DNA of 64,000 nucleotides from Agrobacterium albertimagni AOL15 (GTDB lineage: Bacteria > Pseudomonadota > Alphaproteobacteria > Rhizobiales > Rhizobiaceae): positions 186,001-250,000 of the forward strand of contig NZ_ALJF01000013.1 in the NCBI RefSeq assembly GCF_000300855.1. Direction: 5' to 3'. Shown here one piece after another: positions 17,931 through 27,427 of this stretch. How positions within the stretch are numbered: the stretch's first letter is position 1; each line of letters begins with the position of its first letter. Made by a program: the position numbers and the translations under genes. The notes under the pieces are model-generated. The model was given only the letters and a program-made list of their open reading frames with translations. It did no database searches and had not been told where the DNA came from.

Positions 17931-18845
17931 TCAGCCTGCGGGCAGGCGTCGGGACAAGAGGCCGGTCGATAGCAGCACGCCGAGCCCGGTGACGACGGCC
18001 GCAACCAGGATCGAAATGCCGAGCGGCTCCGCAAGCAGCACGGCACCGCCAATCGCCGCCGCAACGGGTGTGATCGCCGTATAGGCGGCAGCCTGGGTTC
18101 CGCCAAGCGAACGAACCGCCGTCCCGTAAAGTAATGTCGCGACGAGTCCGGACAGCAGGCCCTGCGTGACGGATTGCAGCGCGATTTCCCCCAAAGGTGC
18201 CGTCAGGAACTGCGTGCCGACAAAGGGCAGTGCGGCAAGATTGAGGATGGTCGACCAGACGCAGATCAGCGCGGCGCCCTCGAAGGCGTCGAGACCGCTG
18301 CGACGGAAGGCATGGGTATAAACGGCCCAAAGCGTCGCGCCGATGGGCAGGATGGTAAAGCTGATCCAGCCGAGCCCGTCGGCGCCCAGATTGCCCGCAA
18401 GCAGGATGCCGCCGCCCGCAAGGATCGCAACCATGCCTGCCTTGCGCCATCTGTCGGGTCGTTCGCCGAGGAAAGCCATCCCGATGACGGCGACCGCAAG
18501 CGGCATCAGCCCCGGCAGCAGCACGCCGGCCGCGGAGGCGGGTGTATGGCGCATGCCAAAGGCAACGATCTGAAAGAAGGGCGCGCCGGAGCCGAGAATC
18601 ATCAGGCAGAGTGGCCCCATGGCCCCCTTGGGAAACAACCCGGTACGCCACCAGACCGGCGCCAGCACGAGCGCCGGAATGCCATAACGCAGAAGACTGA
18701 GGTCGAGGGGGCCAAGCCCGGCGCCGACGCTATGGCGCGTGGAGACGAGCCATGAGGCCCAGATGAGCACGACGGACAGCGCCGACAATGCACCCAGCGC
18801 TGAGCGGCCGGAGCCGGGAAGGGGAGTGGTGCCGACGGCAGACAT
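17931..18845 (-). CDS. EamA/DMT-family transporter
   Basis: A 304-residue membrane protein with ten helices in two EamA repeats. ATG 18845 is chosen because GGAG lies seven bases upstream and the first helix starts 18 residues later; ATG 18878 is a longer option. It is divergent from an Lrp/AsnC gene with a 130-base gap, an arrangement usual for amino acid exporters under local Lrp control, so export of an amino acid is a reasonable guess. Stops ten bases from the convergent HxlR gene. Confidence 0.85.
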   Translation of the reverse strand: MSAVGTTPLPGSGRSALGALSALSVVLIWASWLVSTRHSVGAGLGPLDLSLLRYGIPALVLAPVWWRTGLFPKGAMGPLCLMILGSGAPFFQIVAFGMRHTPASAAGVLLPGLMPLAVAVIGMAFLGERPDRWRKAGMVAILAGGGILLAGNLGADGLGWISFTILPIGATLWAVYTHAFRRSGLDAFEGAALICVWSTILNLAALPFVGTQFLTAPLGEIALQSVTQGLLSGLVATLLYGTAVRSLGGTQAAAYTAITPVAAAIGGAVLLAEPLGISILVAAVVTGLGVLLSTGLLSRRLPAG

Positions 18846-18975
18846 CTCTTTGCTCCGGATTGCTTGGATTGCATCCATTCTAGCGATGCCGATACGGTGT
18901 GTCCTTGCGTAATGCATCTCGACGGGCTAGCTAATTGGCAGATTCTGCTCCAAAGCGCGCTCATGAGTGAAATTC

Positions 18976-19449
18976 ATGCCAAAGCTCGACAAGTTCGACC
19001 ATGCAATCCTCGATCTGCTTCAGGCCGATGCGCGCACCGCCAATGTCGAGATTGCCGAGAGGGTGGGCCTTTCGCAATCGCCTTGCTTGAGACGGATCAG
19101 GCTGATGGAGGAAAGCGGCATCATTCGCGGCTACCGTGCCGATCTTGACCGTCGGATGCTCGGGCTCGAACTCACGGTCTTCGTCGCCTTCAAGGTGGCG
19201 CGCCACACGCGCGAGAATGCCGATGCGCTGCACGAGGCCTTGCTCGACATTCCCGAAGTCGTTGCCTGTTACATGATTTCGGGCGAGTCCGATTTCCTGG
19301 CGGAAGTCGTCGTCGAAAATCTCTCGGCTTACGAGACCTTGCTGACGGAGAAGTTGCTCGTCTTGCCCAACGTGACCGACATCCGGTCGAATTTTGCCAT
19401 CAGGAGCGTCAAGACCGGCGGGCCGCTGAAGCTCCCGGTTCGCACCTGA
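18976..19449 (+). CDS. Lrp/AsnC-family transcriptional regulator
   Basis: A 157-residue protein with an N-terminal helix-turn-helix (residues 3-60: DHAILDLLQADARTANVEIAE, then GLSQSPCLRRIRLMEESG) and a C-terminal RAM ligand-binding domain (about 68-150). ATG 18976 fits the family start; a GTG three codons upstream is in frame. It probably senses an amino acid and controls the divergent EamA transporter. Confidence 0.92.
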   Translation: MPKLDKFDHAILDLLQADARTANVEIAERVGLSQSPCLRRIRLMEESGIIRGYRADLDRRMLGLELTVFVAFKVARHTRENADALHEALLDIPEVVACYMISGESDFLAEVVVENLSAYETLLTEKLLVLPNVTDIRSNFAIRSVKTGGPLKLPVRT

Positions 19450-19460
19450 TCGCGTAGGAT

Positions 19461-19486
19461 CCGGCCGCCGCAGATACGGCGGCCGC
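19461..19486. terminator. Hairpin between convergent lrp-type and dehydrogenase genes
   Basis: Nine-base-pair stem CGGCCGCCG/CGGCGGCCG with a six-base loop. No T run on either side, so it may serve both strands weakly. Confidence 0.55.
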
Positions 19487-19497
19487 TAAGGACTCGC

Positions 19498-20520
19498 TCA
19501 GGCCGGAAAACCCTCCAGCACGATCTTGCCGCGCGTGCGGTTGCTCTCGATCAGCCTGTGCGCCTCGCGCAGGTTTTCTGCCGTGATCGGCCCGAGCACG
19601 GTATCGAGCGTCGTGCGGATCTTGCCCGCGTCGATGAGTTCGGCAACTTGCGTCAAGAGCTTATGCTGCTCGATCATGTCAGGCGTCTGGAAGACCGGCC
19701 GGGAGAACATGAACTCCCAGTGCAGCGACACGACCTTCTGCTTGAAGGCCAGGATGTCGAAGCCTTCGGGGAAGTCGTCGATCAGGCAGATGCGGCCCAT
19801 CGGTGCGATGATCTCAGCCATCGCCAGTCGATGCTGGCCGCTATGGGTCACCGAGAAGATGAAACCCGGCGGGTCGATGCCAAGTGCGGCATATTCCTGG
19901 GCAAGTGGCTTGCTGTGGTCGATAACGTGATCGGCGCCGAGCGACTTCGCCCAGTCCGCGGTTTCGGGCCGGGAGGCCGTGGCGATGACGGCAAGGTCTG
20001 TCAGCTCCTTGGCAAGCTGGATGGCAATCGAGCCGACGCCACCGGCACCGCCTGTGATCATGATCGACCGTCCGGCACCGAGGACCGGATCACTCACTTT
20101 CAGCCTGTCGAACAGCGCTTCATAGGCGGTGATGGCGGTCAGCGGCAGGGCCGCGGCTTGTGCAAAGGAGAGCGTCTTCGGCTTAAGGCCGACGATGCGT
20201 TCGTCCACGAGGTGGTATTCGGCATTGGTACCCGGACGATTGATCGCGCCGGCGTAGTAGACCTCGTCACCCGGTTTGAAAAGCGTCACCTCCGGGCCGA
20301 CGGCCGTGACCACACCCGCCGCATCATAACCGAGAACACGGGCTTCGCCCGCTGGCGGCGTCTGGTTTTTGCGGACCTTCGTGTCGACGGGATTGACCGA
20401 GATGGCCTTGATCTGGACCAGAAGGTCGTGGCCGGACGCTTGCGGCATCGGCAGGTCGAGGTCAACCAGTGCCGTCTCCGAGGTGATGGGCTGAGGCGTG
20501 TAAAAACCGATGGCACGCAT
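19498..20520 (-). CDS. Zinc-type alcohol dehydrogenase-like / quinone reductase family protein
   Basis: A 340-residue MDR-superfamily enzyme. ATG 20520 has AGGAG upstream at ideal spacing. The N-terminal GroES-like fold (NPVDTKVRKNQ, VLGYDAAGVV) lacks the catalytic zinc ligands of true alcohol dehydrogenases. The Rossmann part shows ITGGAGGVGSIAIQLAK near residue 155. It matches the group called zinc-binding alcohol dehydrogenase family protein (YogA-like), NADPH-dependent reductases of quinones or enones. The upstream inverted repeat may be its operator. Confidence 0.88.
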   Translation of the reverse strand: MRAIGFYTPQPITSETALVDLDLPMPQASGHDLLVQIKAISVNPVDTKVRKNQTPPAGEARVLGYDAAGVVTAVGPEVTLFKPGDEVYYAGAINRPGTNAEYHLVDERIVGLKPKTLSFAQAAALPLTAITAYEALFDRLKVSDPVLGAGRSIMITGGAGGVGSIAIQLAKELTDLAVIATASRPETADWAKSLGADHVIDHSKPLAQEYAALGIDPPGFIFSVTHSGQHRLAMAEIIAPMGRICLIDDFPEGFDILAFKQKVVSLHWEFMFSRPVFQTPDMIEQHKLLTQVAELIDAGKIRTTLDTVLGPITAENLREAHRLIESNRTRGKIVLEGFPA

Positions 20521-20557
20521 GTAAAACTCCTGTCTGGCGTTTGAACGCTGCCCATTA

Positions 20558-20577
20558 AGAACATGGATTAGTGTTCT
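20558..20577. promoter_or_regulatory. Inverted repeat AGAACA-N8-TGTTCT upstream of the dehydrogenase gene
   Basis: Perfect six-base arms 38 bases upstream of ATG 20520, where an operator or promoter would lie. The binding protein is unknown; the HxlR or Lrp product nearby are candidates. Confidence 0.45.
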
Positions 20578-20888
20578 GCAAGAATGCACATTTTCTGTTT
20601 GTAGGCGCGATTGTGAGCCTTGGTATCAGACAGGATGCTGTCCAATGTCCCGGCCACGCGCCGAGATGACGATCAACTTTTCTAGCCTGTCGTGCCGCCG
20701 CGGTCGATCATGCCCTGACGCAGCTGGGCCGGAGCCCGCATCGTGGAGGAACCGTCAGGCCCGTCCGGGTGATCATATCGCAGCTGTGCCTTGAAATCCG
20801 CGCCTTCGCTTTCGATCTTTGGCGATGCAACAAATCGCGCAGGTCCGGCGTTGCCCGCTAGGACGCACTATATCCTCAAAGGATTTCC
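20578..20888. other. Intergenic region with a possible gene remnant on the minus strand
   Basis: 311 bases without a complete gene. On the minus strand a frame ending at TAG 20682 reads like protein for about 55 codons (KIESEGADFKAQLRYDHP, later QLRQGMIDRGGTTG), but it has no start codon before an upstream stop near 20868. It may be the 3' end of a decayed gene. The promoter of the kinase gene is expected near 20860. Confidence 0.35.
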
Positions 20889-21812
20889 ATGAAAATCAAG
20901 GCGGTACTCAATCGCGACGGTGGCACCTTCAAGACCACCGACATGCAGACCTATTGCGAGACGGCAACCCGCGCCTTTGCGGCGAAGGGGCATGATCTGG
21001 ACTGCGATGTCGTGGCCGGTGACGAGGTTGTCCAGGCACTGGAAAAGGCGAGCAAGGAGAGCGATCTCGACGCGCTTCTGGCCGGCGGGGGGGATGGCAC
21101 GATATCGACCGCTGCAGGCATCGCCTGGGAAGCCGGCGTGCCGCTCGGCATCATACCCGCCGGCACGATGAACCTTTTTGCACGCTCGCTGCAACTGCCG
21201 CTCGACATCTGGAAGGTACTGGACCTCCTGGCAGACGCGACCGTTGTCGACGTCGATATCGCAACGGCAAACGGTCGACCCTTCGTGCACCAGTTTTCGG
21301 CCGGCCTGCACGCCCGCATGGTCCGGATGCGTAATCAGATGAATTTTGCGTCGCGCCTCGGCAAGATCCGGGCGAGCACCAGCGCTGCCTTCGGCGTCAT
21401 GCTTGATCCGCCGCGTTTCGAGGTTATCTTCGATATCGACGGTGACGGCAGCAGCGACGAACGTCCGGTCTCGGCGATCTCCGTCTCCAACAATCCGCTC
21501 GGCAACAATTCGCTGTTCTTCGCTGACCGCGTCGATACCGGCAAGCTCGGCGTCTACCTGGCAGAGCCATTGGAACCGACAGGCGTTGGAAAGCTCGCTT
21601 TCGATATCATCAGGGGAAAGTTCAAGGACAACGAGGCAGTCACCGCCTCGACCGCGGAAAGGGTGCGCCTGCATTTCCCCAAACATCGCAAGGGTGCAGC
21701 CTGCGTGCTCGATGGCGAGCTCCTGCGCATGCCGGCCGATGTCGAGATCAAGATCCATGCCGGACAGCTGAAGGTTCTTGTCGCACAGCCACAGATCCAG
21801 ACGAAAAGCTGA
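20889..21812 (+). CDS. Diacylglycerol kinase-family lipid kinase
   Basis: A 307-residue protein of the DAGK_cat/YegS family. The nucleotide loop AGGGDGTISTAAG is at about residue 65, followed by PLGIIPAGTMNLFARSL. The C-terminal beta domain has the typical RPVSAISVSNNPLGNN and ends with the substrate part LHFPKHRKGAACVLDGE. Such enzymes phosphorylate lipids such as diacylglycerol or phosphatidylglycerol at the membrane. ATG 20889 follows AAAGGA. Single gene ending at a bidirectional terminator. Confidence 0.92.
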   Translation: MKIKAVLNRDGGTFKTTDMQTYCETATRAFAAKGHDLDCDVVAGDEVVQALEKASKESDLDALLAGGGDGTISTAAGIAWEAGVPLGIIPAGTMNLFARSLQLPLDIWKVLDLLADATVVDVDIATANGRPFVHQFSAGLHARMVRMRNQMNFASRLGKIRASTSAAFGVMLDPPRFEVIFDIDGDGSSDERPVSAISVSNNPLGNNSLFFADRVDTGKLGVYLAEPLEPTGVGKLAFDIIRGKFKDNEAVTASTAERVRLHFPKHRKGAACVLDGELLRMPADVEIKIHAGQLKVLVAQPQIQTKS

Positions 21813-21815
21813 ACG

Positions 21816-21844
21816 AAAACGGCGCCCGATTGGGGCGCCGTTTG
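21816..21844. terminator. Bidirectional terminator
   Basis: Stem AAACGGCGCCC/GGGCGCCGTTT with A and T tails on the two sides. It serves the kinase gene and the convergent peptide-transporter operon. Confidence 0.85.
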
Positions 21845-21866
21845 ATGGTTCACGATGGCTATCCAG

Positions 21867-23480
21867 TCAGTGGCTGAAGGCCGCTGCAATCAGATCGCGG
21901 GTATAGTCTTCCTGCGGATGATCGAAGATCGCCTCGGTTTCACCCTGCTCGACGATCTTGCCGTTCTTCATCACGATCACATGGTCCGACATCGCGCGGA
22001 TGACCGAGAGGTCGTGGCTGATGAAGACGTAAGACAGGCCGTGCTTGTCCTGCAGGTCACGCAAGAGTTCGATCACCTGACGCTGCACCGAGCGATCGAG
22101 CGCAGACGTCGGCTCATCCAAGATGACGACCTTGGGCTTCAGGATCATCGAGCGGGCGATCGCGATACGCTGACGCTGGCCGCCCGAGAACTCGTGCGGA
22201 TAGCGGTTGCGGGCCGCCGGATCGAGACCGACCTCCTTGAGTGCCGCGATCGCCCGGGCATCACGCTCGGCCCGGCTGAGCTGCGGCTCATGCACGTAAA
22301 GACCTTCGGTGATGATCTCGCCAACCGTCTGGCGCGGCGAGAGCGAGCCGTAGGGGTCCTGGAAGACCAGCTGCAGCTGTCGGCGGAAAGGGCGCATGCC
22401 GGCACGGTCGAGGTTGGAGATATCGGCCGTCTCGAAGCGGAAAGCGCCATCGGCTGCGAGCAGCTTCAGCAAAGCGCGGCCGAGCGTCGACTTGCCAGAT
22501 CCCGATTCCCCGACGATGCCGATGGTCTGGCCCTGGCGGAGCCGGACGCTGACCTGGTCGACCGCGCGGAATGTACGGTTCGGACGCAGGAAGCCACCGC
22601 TGCCGATGTCGAAATCGACGGTGACATTGCGCCCTTCCAGAACGACCGGGGCATCGTCAGCCGGTGGCGGCTTGGTGCCGCTCGGTTCTGCAGCCAGCAA
22701 CATCTTCGTGTAGTCGTGCTGGGCATTGCCGAAGATGTCGTCTCGGCTGCCCTGCTCGACGATCTCGCCCTTGCGCATGACGGCCACGCGGTCGGCGACG
22801 TGTTTGACCACGCCGAGATCGTGGGTGATCAGGACGATCGCCATGCCGAAGCGCTTCTGCAGATCCGCAAGCAGGGTGAGGATCTGCGCCTGGATGGTGA
22901 CATCGAGCGCGGTCGTCGGTTCGTCGGCGATCAGCACGTCCGGCTCGTTGGCGAGCGCCATCGCGATCATCACGCGCTGGCGCTGGCCACCGGACATTTC
23001 GTGCGGATAGCTGTCGATGCGCCGTTCGGGATCGGGGATCCCGACCAGTTTCAGGAGTTCCAGCACGCGGGCGCGGGCCTGGGCCTTGTTCATGCCGCGG
23101 TGATGGATCAGCGGTTCTGATATCTGCTTGCCGATCCGGTAGAGGGGATCGAGCGAGGTCATCGGCTCCTGGAAGATCATGGTGATCTTCGCACCGCGCA
23201 CCTTGTTCAGCTCGCCGAACGGCAGGCCGACGATGTTGCGTCCGCCATAGACGGCCTCGCCGGTGACATCGCCGTTCTTGGCGAGCAGACCCATGATGCC
23301 CATCATGGTCTGGCTCTTACCCGAGCCGCTTTCGCCGACGATGGCGAGCGTTTCGCCCTTCTTCACCGAGAAGCTGATGCCCTTCACCGCTTCCACGGTG
23401 CCGTCGGGTGTCGCGAATGTCACCTTCAGGTCGGAAACGGCGAGCACGGTTTCGTTGTTGGTCTTGTCGTCCATGCTCAT
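21867..23480 (-). CDS. Peptide ABC transporter, double ATP-binding protein (OppDF/YejF type)
   Basis: A 537-residue fusion of two ABC ATPases. Domain 1 (about 10-260) has Walker [12 protein letters not shown], signature MSGGQRQRV and Walker B VLIADEP. Domain 2 (about 285-535) has [20 protein letters not shown] and VVILDEP. Both carry the oligopeptide-family C-terminal tail. ATG 23480 overlaps the stop of the upstream permease gene by four bases (ATGA), which indicates translational coupling. It energises uptake through the two permeases encoded just upstream. Last gene of the operon. Confidence 0.95.
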   Translation of the reverse strand: MSMDDKTNNETVLAVSDLKVTFATPDGTVEAVKGISFSVKKGETLAIVGESGSGKSQTMMGIMGLLAKNGDVTGEAVYGGRNIVGLPFGELNKVRGAKITMIFQEPMTSLDPLYRIGKQISEPLIHHRGMNKAQARARVLELLKLVGIPDPERRIDSYPHEMSGGQRQRVMIAMALANEPDVLIADEPTTALDVTIQAQILTLLADLQKRFGMAIVLITHDLGVVKHVADRVAVMRKGEIVEQGSRDDIFGNAQHDYTKMLLAAEPSGTKPPPADDAPVVLEGRNVTVDFDIGSGGFLRPNRTFRAVDQVSVRLRQGQTIGIVGESGSGKSTLGRALLKLLAADGAFRFETADISNLDRAGMRPFRRQLQLVFQDPYGSLSPRQTVGEIITEGLYVHEPQLSRAERDARAIAALKEVGLDPAARNRYPHEFSGGQRQRIAIARSMILKPKVVILDEPTSALDRSVQRQVIELLRDLQDKHGLSYVFISHDLSVIRAMSDHVIVMKNGKIVEQGETEAIFDHPQEDYTRDLIAAAFSH

Positions 23481-24601
23481 CGGTCCTTCGGATCCAGCGC
23501 ATCCCGCAGGCCGTCGCCCACGAAATTCAGCGAAAACAGTGTCACCACGAAGAAGATCGCCGGGAAGATCAAAAGCCAGGGCGCATTCTGCATGCTGGCA
23601 GCCCCTTCCGAGATCAGCGTGCCCCAGCTGGCAAGCGGCGCCTGGACGCCGAGTCCGAGGAAGGACAGGAAGCTCTCGAGCAGGATGACCTTCGGCACGA
23701 TGACCGTGACGAAAACGATGACCGGGCCGATCGTGTTCGGGATGATGTGCCGGCGGATGATCTGCCAATCGGTCAGCCCCAGCGCCTCCGCCGCCCCGAC
23801 GAATTCGCGGCGTTTGAGCGACAGCGTCTGGCCGCGCACGATGCGGGCCATTTCCAGCCACTCCACCGCCCCGATGACAAGGAAGATCAGCACGACCGAT
23901 CTCCCGAAGAAGACGACGAGCACCACGACCAGGAAGACGAAGGGCAGCGAATAGAGGATTTCGACGAGGCGCATCATCACATTGTCGACGCGGCCACCGA
24001 GATAGCCGGAGGTCGCGCCATAGACGACGCCGATGCCGAGCGAGACGAGGCTGGCCGCAAGGCCCACGGCGAGCGAGATCTGACCGCCCAGCATGACGCG
24101 GACGAGCAGGTCTCGGCCGTTGGAATCCGTGCCGAAGGGGAAGGTGATCTGGTCCACATTGCCTGACACGGTGAGGCTTCGACCGTCTGCTGCCTGGTCC
24201 ACGACTTCGGAATTCTTGAATTCGTTGTTGCGGTCGAAGTAGCGGATCGTGCGGGAATCGATTTCCGAGCTCGAGCTGACCACGGCAGTGAAACGACCAT
24301 CCTCGACCGTAAAGCTGTCGAGTGTCACTCTTGCCCGCTGGGCCACGCTTTCGGCCACTTGCTGCAGCGTTTCAGGATCGGGCCGCGGGGTCAGGCTCGG
24401 CGGCACGTTGACGTAGGAGGAAAAGACCTGGTCGTAGCTATGCGGCACGAACAGGGGGCCGGCGAAAGAGAACAGGGTGACGAACACCAGAAGCACGCAG
24501 CCCGTAATTGCCGCCTTGTTGCGCCGAAAACGCATCATGGCGAGCTGGGCGAGGCTGCGCCCGGTGATCTCCGCCTGAGGGGTAACGGTGATATCAGTCA
24601 T
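23477..24601 (-). CDS. oppC: Peptide ABC transporter permease (OppC/YejE type)
   Basis: A 374-residue inner membrane protein. After the first helix (about 33-53) comes a periplasmic insertion of about 110 residues (HSYDQVFSSYVNVPPSL and on), larger than in most OppC proteins, then the permease domain with five helices and the EAA loop EFVGAAEALGLTDWQIIRRHI. ATG 24601 overlaps the OppB stop by eight bases. It forms the channel with OppB. Confidence 0.92.
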   Translation of the reverse strand: MTDITVTPQAEITGRSLAQLAMMRFRRNKAAITGCVLLVFVTLFSFAGPLFVPHSYDQVFSSYVNVPPSLTPRPDPETLQQVAESVAQRARVTLDSFTVEDGRFTAVVSSSSEIDSRTIRYFDRNNEFKNSEVVDQAADGRSLTVSGNVDQITFPFGTDSNGRDLLVRVMLGGQISLAVGLAASLVSLGIGVVYGATSGYLGGRVDNVMMRLVEILYSLPFVFLVVVLVVFFGRSVVLIFLVIGAVEWLEMARIVRGQTLSLKRREFVGAAEALGLTDWQIIRRHIIPNTIGPVIVFVTVIVPKVILLESFLSFLGLGVQAPLASWGTLISEGAASMQNAPWLLIFPAIFFVVTLFSLNFVGDGLRDALDPKDR

Positions 24602-25517
24602 TGCGAACCCTCGGATCGAGCAGGCCATAAGCGATGTCGACCAACAGGTTGAAGACGATCACGAACACGGCGACGAGGATGACGGTGCCCATGACGAGGG
24701 GATAGTCGCGGTTGAGCGCGCCGAGCACGAAGTAGCGGCCGACACCGGGAATGGTGAAGATCGTCTCCACCACGGCGGAGCCGGTCAGAAGTGCGGCGGC
24801 ACAAGGCGCGAGATAGGAAACGATCGGCAGCATCGCGCCACGCATCGCATGGGTCACCACGACCACGCGCGAGGGCAGGCCGTAAGCCTTGGCCGTGCGG
24901 ATATGGTCAGTATGAAGCGCCTCGATCATCGCACCACGGGTGAGGCGGGCGAAAACGGCAAGCTGCGGCAAGGCAAGTGCGGTCACCGGCAGGATCAGGT
25001 AACGCAGCGAGCCATCGCCCCAGCTACCGGCCGGCAGCCAGTTGAGGATGACGGCAAACAACAGCGTCAGCACCGGACCCACCACGAAATTGGGGATGGT
25101 GACGCCCACCGTCGCAAACGACATGACGGCGAAATCAAGCGTGCTGTTTTGCCGGAGCGCGGCAAGCGTGCCGAGCAGCACACCGCCGATCAAGGCGACC
25201 AGGATTGCGATGCCGCCGAGCTGGATCGAATAGGGCAGCGCCTTGCCGATCAGTTCAGAGACGGTGTTGTCCTTGTAGATGAAGCTCGGGCCGAGATCGC
25301 CGGTGACGGCATTGCCGATATAGCTCAGATACTGGTTGATCAGCGGCTGGTCGAGTTTGTAGGTGGCCATTATATTGGCCATCGTCTGAGGCGGAAGCGG
25401 GCGCTCAAGGTTGAATGGGCCGCCCGGCGCAAAGCGCATCAGAAAGAATGAGATGGTGACGACGATGAAGATCGTCGGGACGGCACTCATCAGCCGCCGC
25501 AGCACGAAGGATGTCAT
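24594..25517 (-). CDS. oppB: Peptide ABC transporter permease (OppB type)
   Basis: A 307-residue permease with six helices. The N-terminal helix MTSFVLRRLMSAVPTIFIV is typical of OppB/DppB, and the EAA loop is HIRTAKAYGLPSRVVVVTHAM. ATG 25517 has GGAG in the preceding AGGAGCAGGACATGAC context. It lies 62 bases downstream of the binding protein gene and overlaps oppC. Confidence 0.95.
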   Translation of the reverse strand: MTSFVLRRLMSAVPTIFIVVTISFFLMRFAPGGPFNLERPLPPQTMANIMATYKLDQPLINQYLSYIGNAVTGDLGPSFIYKDNTVSELIGKALPYSIQLGGIAILVALIGGVLLGTLAALRQNSTLDFAVMSFATVGVTIPNFVVGPVLTLLFAVILNWLPAGSWGDGSLRYLILPVTALALPQLAVFARLTRGAMIEALHTDHIRTAKAYGLPSRVVVVTHAMRGAMLPIVSYLAPCAAALLTGSAVVETIFTIPGVGRYFVLGALNRDYPLVMGTVILVAVFVIVFNLLVDIAYGLLDPRVRND

Positions 25518-25579
25518 GTCCTGCTCCTGAATGGACGACGCGCGGCTTGAACCGTGCGTCGTCCGGTCACGTGACGAGA

Positions 25580-27178
25580 TTATTCAGCGACGCGAAGGAA
25601 GCGGCTGAGATGCTCGTTGGCAGCATTGTCCTGCCAGCCGGTGACGCGGTCGGAGACCAGCCACAGGTTCGCAGTGCTCATCAGCGGAGCGATCGGCTGA
25701 TCACGCATGAGCATGACTTCGGCATCATGCAGGATCTTCTTGCGGGCGTCGGCATCACCTTCGGTGTAGGACTTTGCCATCAGCGCGTCGAACTCCGGAT
25801 TGTTGTACTTGCCGTAGTTGAACGAGGTGTTGGTCGAGACGTTGAGGCCGAGGAAGTTTTCTGCATCCGCATAGTCGGCGACCCAGCCTGCACGGGCGAC
25901 GTTGAAGGCGCCGCCTTCCTGCAGATAGGCGTAGTGCGAGGCCACGTCGAGGTTGGTCATCGTCACCGTTGCACCAAACGTGTTCTTCCACATGTCGGCG
26001 ACAGCGGTTGCGACGCGCTCGTGGTTCGGGTTGGTGTTGTAGCGGATCTCGATGGCGAGCGGCTTGCCGCCTTCACCGTAACCGGCTTCCTTCATCAGTT
26101 CGATCGCCTTGTCTTCGCGGTCGAGCTGCGACATTTCGGCGAAATCGGCCTTAGCTGCCTCGTAACCGCCGAGACCGTCCGGAACCAGCGAGTAGGTCGG
26201 CAGCTGGGCGCCCGAATAGATTTCGTTAGCAAGGAAGTCGCGGTCGACGGCCATGGAAAGCGCCTGACGGACGCGAACGTCGCTAAAGGGCTCCTGGCGG
26301 GTGTCGAAGACATAGTAGTAGGTCGAGGCCGACGGCGAGACGCGGACCTGCTCGCCATAGCTATCCTTCAGACGGTTAATCTGGTCGGCCGAGAAGTTGT
26401 AGACGAGGTCCATTTCCTTGGCTTCGAAACGGCGGACCGAAGCGGCCTGGTCATCGATCGGGTAGAAGACGACCTTGTCGATCTGGGTATTGGCGGCATC
26501 CCAGTGGCTTTCGTTCTTCACGACGACGAGGTTGTCGTTCGGCACGTGGCTTTCGAGCTTGTAGGCACCGTTGGACACCATGACGCCCGGCTTGACGAAA
26601 TCCTTGCCGTTCTTTTCGACGCTGGCCTTGGAGACGGGCAGGGCGGTCTGGTGGGCCAGAAGTTCGAGGAAGAACGGGGTTGCGCGCTCGAGAGTGACTT
26701 CGAGGGTCTTCTCGTCGACGGCCTTGACGCCGATTTCTTCCAGCTTCGCTTCACCCTTGTTGGCCTTTTCGGCATTCTTGATCGGGTAGAGGATGTTGGC
26801 GTATTTCGCGGCGGTTTCCGGGTTCTGGACGCGCTGGATCGAGTAGACGAAGTCTTCAGCCGTTACCGGCGAGCCATCCGACCACTTGGCGTTTTCGCGG
26901 ATCTTGAAGGTGTAGACGGTGCCATCGTCGGAGATGGTCCAGCTTTCGGCAGCGCCGGGCACGATTTCGCCCTTGGCGTCGTAGATCGTCAGGCCCTCAT
27001 AGAGATCCTTCAGGATGAAGGCTTCGATGTCGATCGACGTATTGGCTTGGTCGAGCGTTTGCGGCTCGCCGGAATTGCCGCGATGAAGCACGACTTCGGC
27101 CAGCGCCTGGCTTGCGCCAAACATCAAGGAGGTGAGGAGAAGTGAGGTGCCGAGCAACCGGCGCGTCTGGATAGACAT
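25580..27178 (-). CDS. oppA: Peptide ABC transporter periplasmic substrate-binding protein (OppA type)
   Basis: A 532-residue SBP_bac_5 protein with a Sec signal peptide (residues 1-27, cleavage after SQALA). The family opening GNSGEPQTLDQANTSIDIEAF, the LYEGLTIYD segment and the C-terminal aromatic-rich region are all present. It delivers oligopeptides to the OppBC channel. First gene of the operon 27178-21867. The 249-base upstream gap to 27427 should contain the promoter. Confidence 0.95.
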   Translation of the reverse strand: MSIQTRRLLGTSLLLTSLMFGASQALAEVVLHRGNSGEPQTLDQANTSIDIEAFILKDLYEGLTIYDAKGEIVPGAAESWTISDDGTVYTFKIRENAKWSDGSPVTAEDFVYSIQRVQNPETAAKYANILYPIKNAEKANKGEAKLEEIGVKAVDEKTLEVTLERATPFFLELLAHQTALPVSKASVEKNGKDFVKPGVMVSNGAYKLESHVPNDNLVVVKNESHWDAANTQIDKVVFYPIDDQAASVRRFEAKEMDLVYNFSADQINRLKDSYGEQVRVSPSASTYYYVFDTRQEPFSDVRVRQALSMAVDRDFLANEIYSGAQLPTYSLVPDGLGGYEAAKADFAEMSQLDREDKAIELMKEAGYGEGGKPLAIEIRYNTNPNHERVATAVADMWKNTFGATVTMTNLDVASHYAYLQEGGAFNVARAGWVADYADAENFLGLNVSTNTSFNYGKYNNPEFDALMAKSYTEGDADARKKILHDAEVMLMRDQPIAPLMSTANLWLVSDRVTGWQDNAANEHLSRFLRVAE

Positions 27179-27427
27179 CGTTTTTGAACTCCCAGTTCAC
27201 GTTAACGGAAACGGACAGAAGAATATTCGTGCGGAGGTGGCAAGCCGCATTTTTTGTGGCCACCCTAATTTTAGGGAGGAAATTGGAGGGGTAGCCTGTG
27301 ACTTGGCACGAAGATTTCGTGTGACCGTTTTATGACGAAATAAAATTATGGCGCCAAATCCTGCCCGAAATGCGACAACGCGGCCGAGAGGCCGCGTCTG
27401 CGAGGTTTCCGGTGGCTGGGGAAGGGG

